Source of the DNA: an uncultured Amphritea sp.
GTDB taxonomy: Bacteria; Pseudomonadota; Gammaproteobacteria; Pseudomonadales; Balneatricaceae
DNA length: 64,000 nucleotides
NCBI RefSeq assembly: GCF_937127095.1
Contig: NZ_CAKZLP010000009.1
Span: forward strand, 84,423-148,422
Direction: 5' to 3'
Part shown: one piece after another, positions 31,136-40,636 of the stretch
Position numbering within the stretch: the first letter of the stretch is position 1
Layout: every line of letters starts with the position of its first letter
Program-made: the position numbers and the translations under genes
The notes under the pieces: model-generated
Databases searched by the model: none
Told to the model about the DNA's origin: nothing
Seen by the model: the letters and a program-made list of their open reading frames with translations, nothing else

Positions 31136-31215
31136 GGGGCTTCAACGTCAGTTGACCGAAGATTAAACACACTGGTTTAAATTCTTCTGATCAACAACTG
31201 TTGAAGCCCCTTTTT
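31136..31215 (+). terminator. extended hairpin terminator / structured 3' UTR
   Basis: GGGGCTTCAA (31136-31145) pairs with TTGAAGCCCC (31201-31210) followed by TTTTT; the interior also pairs (GAAGATTAAAC with GTTTAAATTCTTC). Confidence 0.8.
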
Positions 31216-31237
31216 CGTTTATAGATCTGGAAAACCT

Positions 31238-32074
31238 ATGGTTATGGATATCGATCAGCACTACAGCCATCACATGGATGAAACCACCCTGCTGAATCAG
31301 CTCCGCCTGCAATATCCTGACGGCCCCACCCTCTATCAGCTGGCACCGATAGACCAGCTGCATATCGGCGGTATTAAAGCCTCGGAGAAGCTTCTGAAAC
31401 TACTGCAACAACAGCAACCCCGTCGTATTCTGGAGATCGGCTCTGGCGCGGGCGGACTGATGCGAATGATCGCCAGTCAGTTTAATGCCGAGGTTATTGG
31501 CATCGATATCACCCACCGGTTTAACCGCTTAAATAGGGCGCTCACTGAACTGTCAGGTACCCCTCTATCCTCAGTGATAAGTTGTGATGCGCAACAACTC
31601 CCTTTCGCCGACAACTGTTTTGACTGCATCATATTCCAGCACAGCCTGCTGAATATTCCGAACACTGAACGCTGTCTGCAGGAATGCCTGAGAGTCCTGA
31701 ATGCTAATGGCTCATTATTACTTCATGAGGTGTTACAGGGACCTAATCAGCAACAGATGTGCTATCCCGTGCCCTGGGCACGCACCGCAGAGCAGTCACA
31801 CCTGATTACCTTTGAAGCGTTATCCGCACAGCTGCAGCAAAGCGGTTTTCAACTGAAGGGCGCAGAGAACTGGTCTGAGGAGGCACTGCAATGGCGTCAG
31901 CGGCAGGCCGATAAAGAAAAAGGCAACGAAACGGATAAAGAACGTAAAGCGCCCCTGATCTCACCGATTCAGATTCTCGGCGAAGATTTTAAGAAAATGG
32001 GCCCCAATGTCATCACTAACCTCAGTGAAGATGCCGTACAGGTATGGCAACTGAGTTGTACAGCAACCGCATAA
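31238..32074 (+). CDS. class I SAM-dependent methyltransferase
   Basis: RRILEIGSGAGGLMRMIASQFNAEVIGIDIT, FADNCFDCIIFQHSLLNI. Confidence 0.88.
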   Translation: MVMDIDQHYSHHMDETTLLNQLRLQYPDGPTLYQLAPIDQLHIGGIKASEKLLKLLQQQQPRRILEIGSGAGGLMRMIASQFNAEVIGIDITHRFNRLNRALTELSGTPLSSVISCDAQQLPFADNCFDCIIFQHSLLNIPNTERCLQECLRVLNANGSLLLHEVLQGPNQQQMCYPVPWARTAEQSHLITFEALSAQLQQSGFQLKGAENWSEEALQWRQRQADKEKGNETDKERKAPLISPIQILGEDFKKMGPNVITNLSEDAVQVWQLSCTATA

Positions 32075-32150
32075 TCACTGCCATTTCGACCGCCTTTCCT
32101 GTATCCTTCGCGCTCCTGTCATTTTGACAATCCTGTTATAGAGAGAGTGC

Positions 32151-33653
32151 ATGAAATTTACTGATCTGGGCCTGTCGGCACCGATACTTGATGCCGTTAC
32201 CGATAAAGGTTACGAGACCCCTTCCCCCATTCAGGCTCAGGCTATTCCTGCCGTGCTGGAGGGTAAAGATCTGATGGCCGCTGCCCAGACCGGTACCGGT
32301 AAAACTGCCGGTTTCACCCTGCCTCTTCTCGAACTGTTAAGCCGTGGCGAACGTGCCCAGGGCAACCAGATCCGCGCACTGATTCTGACCCCTACCCGGG
32401 AACTGGCGGCGCAGGTTGCCGAGAGCGTGCAGGACTACGGCAAACATCTGCCATTACGCTCCGCAGTCGTCTTCGGTGGTGTCAGTATCAACCCGCAGAT
32501 GATGCAGTTGCGTAAAGGGGTCGATATTCTCATCGCCACCCCAGGCCGTCTGATGGATCTGTTTAACCAGAACGCGGTTAAATTCAATAAAGTTGAAATA
32601 CTGGTGCTGGACGAAGCGGACCGGATGCTGGATATGGGTTTTATCCATGACATCAAGAGAATCATCAATCTGTTGCCTAAACAGCGCCAGAATCTGATGT
32701 TCTCAGCCACCTTCTCAGATTCGATCCGCACCCTGGCGAAAGGCCTGGTGAACAACCCGGTCGAGATCTCAGTAGCACCGCGCAACACCACTGCGACCAA
32801 TGTAAAACAGTGGATCTGCCCGGTTGATAAGAAACAGAAATCAGCCCTGTTCAGCGAACTGCTGGCGCAACACCAATGGCATCAGGTGCTGGTATTCACC
32901 CGTACCAAACGGGGTGCAAACCAACTGTGCAAACACCTGGAAGCTGGTGGTGTTAATGCCGCCGCGATTCACGGCAATAAAAGCCAGGGGGCGCGGACCA
33001 AAGCGCTGCTGGAATTCAAACAGGGCAAAATTCAGGTACTGGTCGCAACCGATATCGCTGCCCGGGGACTGGACATTGATCAGTTGCCCCAGGTAGTGAA
33101 CTTTGACCTGCCCAATGTGGCTGAAGATTATGTTCACCGTATCGGCCGGACCGGTCGTGCCGGTGCCAGTGGTCAGGCTATCTCGCTGGTGAGCGCTGAT
33201 GAGTTTGATCAGCTGTCTGATATTGAAAACCTGATCGGACGGGTACTGGATCGGGAAGAGGTGCTGGGTTTCCAACCGCTGCACAACCTTCCTGAGTCAA
33301 GCCTGAGCAGCCACAAGCGCAAGCCTAACAAGCCCAAACGAGCCAAACCTCAGGGTGAGCACAAAGATGGGCAACGCTCCTCCGATGTTGCCAGGGGTCA
33401 TAAACCGGCTGGCAAAAACAAACGTCATCGGGCGAGCTCCGGCAATCGTCCCGAACAGGCAGCTCAGAGTGGAAAACCGGCTCAGGCTAAACCCGCACAA
33501 CGCAGCGCAGCTAATACCGGTCAGAGTAAACCCTCTGGTAATGCCCAGCAGACAGCTGGACGCAGTGGCCGGGCCAATCCTGGCGCAAACAGTCCGGCAA
33601 AACCAGGCAATCGCCGTCCGTCACGGGGTAAACCGGGTATCGCACGCGGCTAA
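32151..33653 (+). CDS. DEAD-box RNA helicase (RhlE-like)
   Basis: [62 protein letters not shown]; basic low-complexity C-terminal tail. Confidence 0.93.
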   Translation: MKFTDLGLSAPILDAVTDKGYETPSPIQAQAIPAVLEGKDLMAAAQTGTGKTAGFTLPLLELLSRGERAQGNQIRALILTPTRELAAQVAESVQDYGKHLPLRSAVVFGGVSINPQMMQLRKGVDILIATPGRLMDLFNQNAVKFNKVEILVLDEADRMLDMGFIHDIKRIINLLPKQRQNLMFSATFSDSIRTLAKGLVNNPVEISVAPRNTTATNVKQWICPVDKKQKSALFSELLAQHQWHQVLVFTRTKRGANQLCKHLEAGGVNAAAIHGNKSQGARTKALLEFKQGKIQVLVATDIAARGLDIDQLPQVVNFDLPNVAEDYVHRIGRTGRAGASGQAISLVSADEFDQLSDIENLIGRVLDREEVLGFQPLHNLPESSLSSHKRKPNKPKRAKPQGEHKDGQRSSDVARGHKPAGKNKRHRASSGNRPEQAAQSGKPAQAKPAQRSAANTGQSKPSGNAQQTAGRSGRANPGANSPAKPGNRRPSRGKPGIARG

Positions 33654-33746
33654 AACACCCGGTTAAGCGCAACAGCGGGTGGAAATCGTCATCTTTTCAG
33701 GTAAAGTGCTATCCTCATCCAGACAATGATATGAGTAGGTAGCACA

Positions 33747-34685
33747 ATGCGTTTTCTTTTCATCGGTGCCGGTGGAATAGGCTGCTATTACGGCGCCAGA
33801 CTTCAGCTTCAGGGCCATCAGGTTTGTTATCTGGCCCGGGGCGAACATCTTCAGGCACTGCAGCAGAATGGCCTGCAGATCACTCATCCTGATCTCAGCT
33901 TTCACCAGCCGGTCGATGCGGTCAATATTGATACCCTGCTTAGCGATTACCAATGCGCTGATTTCGACCTTATTCTACTGACGCTTAAAGCAGGCGCCAC
34001 AGCCCCCATTCTAAACCAGCTCAACGCCTGGCTGAAAACTGCGGATGTAGCGGTTTTATCATTACAGAACGGTGTCGATAATGAACCCCTGATTGAACAG
34101 GCTCTGGGACGCTCTCGCACCCTCGGAGGGCTGGCAGTGAGAATCGGCGGTCATATCATAGCGCCGGGCCAGATTGAGGCGACGGGGCCCGCTCAGGTGG
34201 TAATGGGCAGCTGGCCTAACCAGCAAAGCGATCATATCTTTAACCCTGCAGCGCTGGAAACTTTTGCAGAGCTATTTAACCAGGCAGGCATTCCCACCCG
34301 CATCAGCCCAGATATCCGTCATGAACTGTGGCGTAAACTACTGATCAACAACGGCGTGAACCCCCTCTCCGCATTGACCCGGCTGGACACACGCACTCTG
34401 ACATCACACCCCACCTATGGTAAAACCGTATATCGGATGATGCAGGAAGTCGCCGCCGTTGCCGTTGCCGATGATGTCATTCTGAGCAAAGAGGATGTCG
34501 ATGAGATGTTTGAGCTGATCAGCAGCTTTGATGCGATCAAAACCTCGATGCTGGTCGATAAAGAGAAAGGCCGGCCGCTGGAATTGGATGGCATCAGCGG
34601 AGCGGTAATCCAGCGCGCGGTTCAGCTCAACATCGATATCCCTAATACTGAACTTGTTCACGCACTCCTGCTACAGCAGGAATAA
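33747..34685 (+). CDS. panE: 2-dehydropantoate 2-reductase
   Basis: FLFIGAGGIGCYYGARLQLQGHQVCYLARGEHLQALQQNGL, LWRKLLINNGVNPLSALTR. Confidence 0.9.
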   Translation: MRFLFIGAGGIGCYYGARLQLQGHQVCYLARGEHLQALQQNGLQITHPDLSFHQPVDAVNIDTLLSDYQCADFDLILLTLKAGATAPILNQLNAWLKTADVAVLSLQNGVDNEPLIEQALGRSRTLGGLAVRIGGHIIAPGQIEATGPAQVVMGSWPNQQSDHIFNPAALETFAELFNQAGIPTRISPDIRHELWRKLLINNGVNPLSALTRLDTRTLTSHPTYGKTVYRMMQEVAAVAVADDVILSKEDVDEMFELISSFDAIKTSMLVDKEKGRPLELDGISGAVIQRAVQLNIDIPNTELVHALLLQQE

Positions 34686-34744
34686 GCGCCGTTTAACTCT
34701 ATACCTTTCAATCTTCAAAAATAGCGATAAAGCAGGAATACCGA

Positions 34745-35095
34745 ATGGATCTTCAACAGTTTATTGAGCAACTTGAGAGCAACAGTGGTTTTGATTTTGA
34801 AGACACTATCGCGGTTATCGGGGCCAACTATGACTACACACCGACTCGCTTCAGCAACGGCGACCTGGTAAATGAAGCGGGAACCAACGAAGGCTCCTGT
34901 AAAATATTTGCCTTTGCGCAGATAAACAACCTGTCAGAGCAGCACACCCTGAACTGCTTCGGCCGCTTCTATCGCAACGACGTGCTGAAGAACCCTGAGG
35001 GAACCGATCATGGCAACATCCGTAACTTTATAGTCCACGGCTGGCCTGGCATCAGTTTTGAAAAGTCTGCTCTAACAGCAAAAAGTTTGACCTGA
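34745..35095 (+). CDS. HopJ-family protein
   Basis: FEDTIAVIGANYDYTPTRFSNGDLVNEAGTNEGSCKIFAFAQINNLSEQHTLNCFGRFYRNDVLKNPEGTDHGNIRNFI. Confidence 0.85.
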   Translation: MDLQQFIEQLESNSGFDFEDTIAVIGANYDYTPTRFSNGDLVNEAGTNEGSCKIFAFAQINNLSEQHTLNCFGRFYRNDVLKNPEGTDHGNIRNFIVHGWPGISFEKSALTAKSLT

Positions 35096-35194
35096 ATCAG
35101 GTGCAACAGCATGTCTCGCCTTAAAGACACCGAAGTCGCTCCATTAAGACAAAATTAAGACTTTTTCCTATATTCACATAGTCATGTTATGGCG

Positions 35195-35441
35195 ATACTT
35201 GTCCCCGTTGGATCGACGCTCTTCAAGGATTTGAAGAACAGGCTGGGGGACACGGACTTACAGACGCGATATGGACACGACCTATCGGCAGGACGCTGAC
35301 TGGTATTTCGCAAAAAAATTTCCATGGATGGGAAGCCTCTTCCGGGATTGCGAAGAGGTTACAGTATGGACCTGTTTTAAAACGGGATGGCCCAAGCAAA
35401 AAACATTAAAAAAGAGCTCAGGGAACTGGAGCTCTTTTTTT
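35195..35441 (+). ncRNA. CsrB/RsmZ-type CsrA-sequestering small RNA (predicted; 5' end approximate)
   Basis: 13 GGA motifs in about 250 nt of intergenic DNA; hairpins presenting GGA in loops (CTTCAA-GGAT-TTGAAG; CGATA-TGGACACGACC-TATCG; CCTCTTC-CGGGATTGC-GAAGAGG; terminator loop AGGGAACTG). Confidence 0.8.
35408..35441 (+). terminator. intrinsic terminator of the CsrB-like sRNA
   Basis: AAAAAAGAGCTC-AGGGAACTG-GAGCTCTTTTTTT. Confidence 0.9.
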
Positions 35442-35532
35442 GTGCCTGCGATTTTATCTCCGTCATACCCGTCTTTGATGCTAATAAGAACGATACTGAT
35501 ATGACCGAGCGGCTGAGCACTCGCGTCCTGGC

Positions 35533-36333
35533 TCAGATCACCGAGATGATCATTTTAATCGCCAGTCCCAGCAGCAATACCGCAAAGACTTTCTTCAGCA
35601 CCGGCACCGGCAACCGATGAGCAACATGAGCGCCAACGGGTGCGGTAAAAAAGCTCATCATCGAAATCAGAATCACCCCGGGCAGGTAGATAAAACCAAC
35701 CACATAATCGATCTGCAGGTCAGCTGATAAGCCGTTTAGCAGATAACCGATAGAGCCTGCAATGGAGATCGGCAGACCGATGGCCGCAGAGGTACCGATC
35801 GCTTTCTTAACATCGATATTGTGCCAGCTAAGATAGGGAACGGTCAGTGTGCCTCCCCCTATGGAAACCAGCGCCGATATACTGCCAATCACACTTCCTG
35901 CTGCAAACAGTGCCGGAGTACCCGGAAGATTACGGGAGGGCTTAGGTTTGATATTTAAAAACATCTGCACCGATGCATACATCAGGAAGCAAGCAAAAAA
36001 GATTCCCAGCGTAGCCGAGCTGAGCACCGAAGCAAGAAAGGTCGCCAGAAAAGCCCCAACCACAATGCCCGGAGCGATCATTCTCACAACAGACCAGAGT
36101 ACACCGCCTTTTTTATTATGAGCCCTCATACTGGAGATAGAGGTAATAATGATAGATGCCATTGAGGTGCCCAGCGCAAGGTGCACTACCTGATCCTGAG
36201 GAATGCCCTGCCAGATAAACAGCGAGGTCAACACCGGCACCATCACCAGGCCTCCCCCGATCCCCAGCAGGCCAGCCAGAAAACCCACCACCGTTCCCAA
36301 TAAAATAAAGGCGACAATCAGACCAATTTCCAT
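35533..36333 (-). CDS. TauE/SafE-family sulfite exporter-like permease
   Basis: LAGLLGIGGGLVMVPVLTSLF, HLALGTSMASIIITSISSMRAH, SIGGGTLTVPYLSWHNIDVKKAIGTSAAIGLPISI. Confidence 0.9.
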   Translation of the reverse strand: MEIGLIVAFILLGTVVGFLAGLLGIGGGLVMVPVLTSLFIWQGIPQDQVVHLALGTSMASIIITSISSMRAHNKKGGVLWSVVRMIAPGIVVGAFLATFLASVLSSATLGIFFACFLMYASVQMFLNIKPKPSRNLPGTPALFAAGSVIGSISALVSIGGGTLTVPYLSWHNIDVKKAIGTSAAIGLPISIAGSIGYLLNGLSADLQIDYVVGFIYLPGVILISMMSFFTAPVGAHVAHRLPVPVLKKVFAVLLLGLAIKMIISVI

Positions 36334-36353
36334 ACTTTAATCCATATAAAATA

Positions 36354-36381
36354 AAAAACCGCGACTATTGTCGCGGTTTTT
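36354..36381 (-). terminator. intrinsic terminator of the sulP gene
   Basis: AAAAACCGCGAC-TATT-GTCGCGGTTTTT. Confidence 0.8.
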
Positions 36382-36402
36382 CAGGATATAACAAGCCTCA
36401 GA

Positions 36403-37965
36403 TTAGCCCAGTTTGTCATCAGCGACTTTATAGTCCGGGTCTTCATCACGATTGATCTCAACGGCACTGCCCGCTTTTTCCAGCAACCGGATACACTCAT
36501 TGCTGAGATGGCGGATATGAATATCGATTCCCGCTTTCTCATATCGTTCAACCAGAGAGTCAATCACCTCAACGCCAGAGTGATCCATTACCCGGCAGTT
36601 AGCGAAATCGATAATTACTTCCTGCGGATCAAACTTAGGCGTGAAGTTATCCCTAAACGCCTGAACAGAGCCGAAGAAAAGCGGACCATGGGGTTTATAA
36701 ATTTTCAGAAAACCATTCTGCTCAATACGGGTATCAACACGCATATGCTTCGCATGTTTCCAGGCAAACACCAGTGCCGACACAATAACACCGACAATCA
36801 CCGCAATGGCCAGATCGGTCAGCACAGTCACAACCGTCACCGTCACGACAACGATCGCATCAGAGGGCGGAATCTTACGCATCAGGTTGATACTGGCCCA
36901 CTCGAAGGTACCGATCACCACGATAAACATCACCCCGACTAACGCCGCCACCGGAATCATCTCAATCCAACTGGACCCCACCAGAATAAACAGCAACAGG
37001 AATAGCGCAGCAGAGATACCGGATGCACGACCGGTACCGCCAGAGCCGATATTGATCATGCTCTGACCGATCATGGCACAACCGCCCATACCACCAAAGA
37101 AGCCAGTCACCACGTTCGCAACCCCCTGCCCCACACACTCTTTATTACCACGACCACGGGTCTCAGTAATCTCATCAATCAGTGTCAGTGTCAGCAACGA
37201 TTCAATCAGGCCAATCGCCGCCAGGATCAGCGCATAGGGAACAATAATCTTCAGCGTCTGAAGATTGATATCCACCATCGGAATATGAAACTGGGGCAAC
37301 CCTCCGGCGATGCTGGCAGCAGGATCGCCAGTCATATCAATCAGTACATCCTGTACACTACGGGCGGAATCAATATCCAGACCGATGACGATCCCGGTCA
37401 CCGCCAGTATAGCCACCAGCGTAGAGGGTACAGCGGAGGTGAGTTTGGGCAGAAAATGGATAATGGCCATCGTCAGTGCGACCAGGCCGAGCATGACGCC
37501 CAATTGAGCCCCCTGCATCCAGCCCAGCACACCCTCAGCATCAGCCACCTGAAACTGCTTCATCTGCGCCAGGAAGATAACAATCGCCAGGCCGTTTACA
37601 AAACCCAGCATCACCGGATGAGGCACCATACGGATAAACTTACCCAAGCGAAAAGTACCCGCAAGAATCTGAAATATTCCCATCAACACTACGGTCGCGA
37701 ACAGATACTCAATACCGTGTTCTGCCACCAGACTGACCATCACCACCGCCAGCGCACCGGTGGCACCGGAGATCATTCCGGGTCTGCCACCGATAGTCGC
37801 GGTAATTAAACCCACCATGAAAGCAGCATAGAGACCCACTAACGGTTCAACCCCGGCGACAAAGGCAAAGGCAACGGCTTCCGGCACCAGCGCCAGGGCG
37901 ACGGTCAAACCTGACAATACGTCGGACTTGATGCTTTGGGAACGCTTATAAATCAACTGCAGCAT
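36403..37965 (-). CDS. SulP-family anion transporter with STAS domain
   Basis: [53 protein letters not shown]-terminal [31 protein letters not shown]. Confidence 0.93.
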   Translation of the reverse strand: MLQLIYKRSQSIKSDVLSGLTVALALVPEAVAFAFVAGVEPLVGLYAAFMVGLITATIGGRPGMISGATGALAVVMVSLVAEHGIEYLFATVVLMGIFQILAGTFRLGKFIRMVPHPVMLGFVNGLAIVIFLAQMKQFQVADAEGVLGWMQGAQLGVMLGLVALTMAIIHFLPKLTSAVPSTLVAILAVTGIVIGLDIDSARSVQDVLIDMTGDPAASIAGGLPQFHIPMVDINLQTLKIIVPYALILAAIGLIESLLTLTLIDEITETRGRGNKECVGQGVANVVTGFFGGMGGCAMIGQSMINIGSGGTGRASGISAALFLLLFILVGSSWIEMIPVAALVGVMFIVVIGTFEWASINLMRKIPPSDAIVVVTVTVVTVLTDLAIAVIVGVIVSALVFAWKHAKHMRVDTRIEQNGFLKIYKPHGPLFFGSVQAFRDNFTPKFDPQEVIIDFANCRVMDHSGVEVIDSLVERYEKAGIDIHIRHLSNECIRLLEKAGSAVEINRDEDPDYKVADDKLG

Positions 37966-38045
37966 AAGAAAACACTTTTCCTGAGAATGGAGGGATGGCG
38001 GCAAAAAAGCGCGATTATAGCATTCTGCAGACGCACAAAACAGGG

Positions 38046-38687
38046 TCAGGGGCGGATCTGCTGTACCAGCTGAGCTCGCAGCGCGGTGAGATTAGCCACG
38101 CCAATATCAGTGGCAAGCTGCCTGACGGGTGCGGATACATGGGCGTGATAATGGTTTTGCAGTTGTGCCAGATTTGTCCAGGCTGGAGGCAGCTTGTCCA
38201 CATGACGGAGCATGCCACCTTCCGGGTCGTTTGCGATATAGCGAACTGAGCCGATTCCAGACAACAACAGCCGCGCAGTACACATCGGGCAGGGTTCCAG
38301 CGTCACCAGCATCGTCAGTTGCTCTGGTGCATAGGGCAAAAAGCCCTCTTCCAGCTGATCGATCAGCAACATTTCGGCATGCGCCCGGCTACTGTAGGAT
38401 ACCGATCCTCTGGCGTAATCAACTTTGTTGTGAGTCACACAACTGAACACCCTGTTTTCGGACTGAGCAATCACCTCTCCCTGCGGATCGATCAGAATCG
38501 CCGCAACACCATAATTACCTTGCTCCAGGGCATCCAGCGCCAGTCGGCAAACATGCAGTCCGTGTAGATCGTCCTGATAATCCGAATCGGCTAAGCAGGC
38601 TTGTAGCCGCAGGTTAAGCGCCGCTGCAGTGGCTTGATCCAGGGTAGTCGTCATCTGCCACACCTCTCCGTCAGTTATGTTAATCAA
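38046..38687 (-). CDS. nucleoside/cytidine-type deaminase family protein
   Basis: [18 protein letters not shown] ... [32 protein letters not shown] (HAE / PCPMC zinc motifs). Confidence 0.85.
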   Translation of the reverse strand: MINITDGEVWQMTTTLDQATAAALNLRLQACLADSDYQDDLHGLHVCRLALDALEQGNYGVAAILIDPQGEVIAQSENRVFSCVTHNKVDYARGSVSYSSRAHAEMLLIDQLEEGFLPYAPEQLTMLVTLEPCPMCTARLLLSGIGSVRYIANDPEGGMLRHVDKLPPAWTNLAQLQNHYHAHVSAPVRQLATDIGVANLTALRAQLVQQIRP

Positions 38688-39750
38688 TCAGTTTCAGCTG
38701 TATCGCCGTTTGCAGATTCCGGGGTTTAAGCCGATACCCCATACCGATCAGACGCACGGTTTTCTTACCCCGGGACCAGGCCTCCCGACACAGATGTTCA
38801 TACAGTGCCAGGGGACATTCCGCTGCACTCTGCTCTACCGTGGTCTGGGTAAAATCTGAGAACTTTAACTTAATCACTGCACCGGCGACCTCACGCTGCT
38901 CGTCATGTCGCTTGAAACGCAACTCCAGCTCAGCCAGTATGGCAGGTAACTGTTGCAAGCAACTGGAAAGATCGGGAAGGTCCGCAGAAAAAGTATGTTC
39001 TACGCTGATCGATTTACGTTCCCGACTGGTTCTCACCGGACGATCATCCTCGCCCCTGCTCAGCTCATACAGACGCTTGCCAAACCGGCCAAACCGATTC
39101 ACCAGCTGCGCCATGCTTAACTGTCTCAGATCAGCACAGGTCTCTATCCCCATCTGCTGTAACTTAGCCGTGGTAACCTTGCCCACTCCGTGGATCTTTT
39201 TGACCGGCAGCTGCAAGACAAAGGCTTCCAACTGATCCGGGGTGATAACGCACAGCCCGTCCGGCTTATTCCAGTCACTGGCAATTTTAGCAATAAACTT
39301 ATTCGGTGCGACGCCAGCAGAGATGGTAATACCCACGGTTTCTTTTACCCGTTGGCGGATCTCCTCCGCAATCAGCGTGGCACTTCCCCCTTTAATGGTG
39401 GCACCGGTGACATCAAGATAAGCTTCGTCCAGCGACAGTGGCTCAATCAGATCAGTATAATCGCGATAGATTTCCATGATAGCCGCTGACGCCTGGCGGT
39501 ACTTCTCCATGCTGCCGGGAATCACGGTCAGGCCGGGACACAGTTTAAGCGCATGAGCGGTCGCCATGGCTGAGTGAATACCAAATTTTCGTGCTGGATA
39601 GTTGCAGGTAGAGATAACGCCGCGACGATCGGAGGAGCCTCCAATCGCCAGAGGAATATCCCTGAGCGCGGGATTATCCCGCATCTCGACTGCGGCAAAG
39701 AAGCAATCGCAGTCACAATGGATTATTTTTCGTTGAACTGTATCTGTCAC
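38680..39750 (-). CDS. dinB: DNA polymerase IV
   Basis: KIIHCDCDCFFAAVEMRDNPALRDIPLAIGGSSDRRGVISTCNYPARKFGIHSAMA, PLSLDEAYLDVT, GVGKVTTAKLQQMGI. Confidence 0.95.
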   Translation of the reverse strand: MTDTVQRKIIHCDCDCFFAAVEMRDNPALRDIPLAIGGSSDRRGVISTCNYPARKFGIHSAMATAHALKLCPGLTVIPGSMEKYRQASAAIMEIYRDYTDLIEPLSLDEAYLDVTGATIKGGSATLIAEEIRQRVKETVGITISAGVAPNKFIAKIASDWNKPDGLCVITPDQLEAFVLQLPVKKIHGVGKVTTAKLQQMGIETCADLRQLSMAQLVNRFGRFGKRLYELSRGEDDRPVRTSRERKSISVEHTFSADLPDLSSCLQQLPAILAELELRFKRHDEQREVAGAVIKLKFSDFTQTTVEQSAAECPLALYEHLCREAWSRGKKTVRLIGMGYRLKPRNLQTAIQLKLID

Positions 39751-39826
39751 TGCCAGGCCCGGATTAACGCGAAGTGAAGTTGCGTCGATACCTAAGCCTA
39801 CTACTAAATACTGTACATATAAACAG

Positions 39827-40114
39827 TTAATTAAATTCCAGCGTACTCTTAACGTTATCTATATTCTGCTGCAACCAGTCAGGATTGATAGCACCCCACT
39901 GATCGATAACATAGTAACCGTCATTGTTTCGCCGGCCATCCTGTTTAAAATAGATGTTCACCCCCATTCCCGGAATCGCTTTGATGACATCCTGTATGGT
40001 ACGTCGCGGCCAGCCTGTTTTTTCCATTAAAACAGGGACGCTGGGGCGTTCAACAGTGGTGATGAGATGAGATATAAAAAGCCGACGGGCAAATGTCGTG
40101 TTCAGATTGTCCAT
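39827..40114 (-). CDS. small winged-HTH protein
   Basis: RRLFISHLITTVERPSVPVLMEKTGWPRRTIQDVIKAIPGMGVNIYFKQDGRRNNDGYYVI. Confidence 0.75.
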   Translation of the reverse strand: MDNLNTTFARRLFISHLITTVERPSVPVLMEKTGWPRRTIQDVIKAIPGMGVNIYFKQDGRRNNDGYYVIDQWGAINPDWLQQNIDNVKSTLEFN

Positions 40115-40297
40115 TATACGTCTATTCCCTTAGATCAACGTGAAGCTTAAAAATACAGCTGTCTAATCTAGAGGATTACGATACAAAACGTCAAGAAGGC
40201 AAGCGGAAAAACATCCACTCGATAACTGTCCTGCCTCAACTACAGGCCACTCTGTGCTCGAAAATTCCAAAAAGCCCTCTAAGCTTAAAAGTAGTTA

Positions 40298-40501
40298 ATG
40301 AGGGATATCACGATGAAAACAGATCAGGCAAACACATCCCGAGAACATGGTCGGCTGATTAACGAGCGAAGATCGGGGCAGGATCGTCGTAAAGTGAAAG
40401 ACCGGCGTGATGAAATTCGCTTCGAAAATTGTCGCCGGAAGAATCATGGCCGACGAATAGAGGACAGAGACTTCTGGAAGGAATCACTGGAGTTAAAATA
40501 G
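40298..40501 (+). CDS. small highly charged hypothetical protein
   Basis: RRSGQDRRKVKDRRDEIRFENCRRKNHGRRIEDRDFW, ORF with a candidate upstream RBS. Confidence 0.55.
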   Translation: MRDITMKTDQANTSREHGRLINERRSGQDRRKVKDRRDEIRFENCRRKNHGRRIEDRDFWKESLELK

Positions 40502-40636
40502 ATCAGCTCCGCAAGCGAACAGATATTCCTGCCCCCTAAAAAGCGACTGTCACAAGATGGTCACTATTCTGCCAATCTGCTGTCATGTAAATCACATAAA
40601 TTTCACATGTGAACATCATAGTAAAGGCCAGAAAAA

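Noticed and set aside
34745-35095. HopJ gene as evidence of a type III secretion system
   Set aside because: The HopJ family is widespread in non-pathogens, and no secretion genes are present in the window.
35180-35205. sigma54 promoter for the CsrB-like sRNA (ATGGCGATACTTGTCC)
   Set aside because: Spacing between the TGGC-like and TTG-like elements is 2 bp short and the -12 GC is missing.
35271-35620. Two 77-aa plus-strand ORFs
   Set aside because: They overlap the CsrB-like hairpins and the terminator, and one runs into tauE; no RBS or domain.
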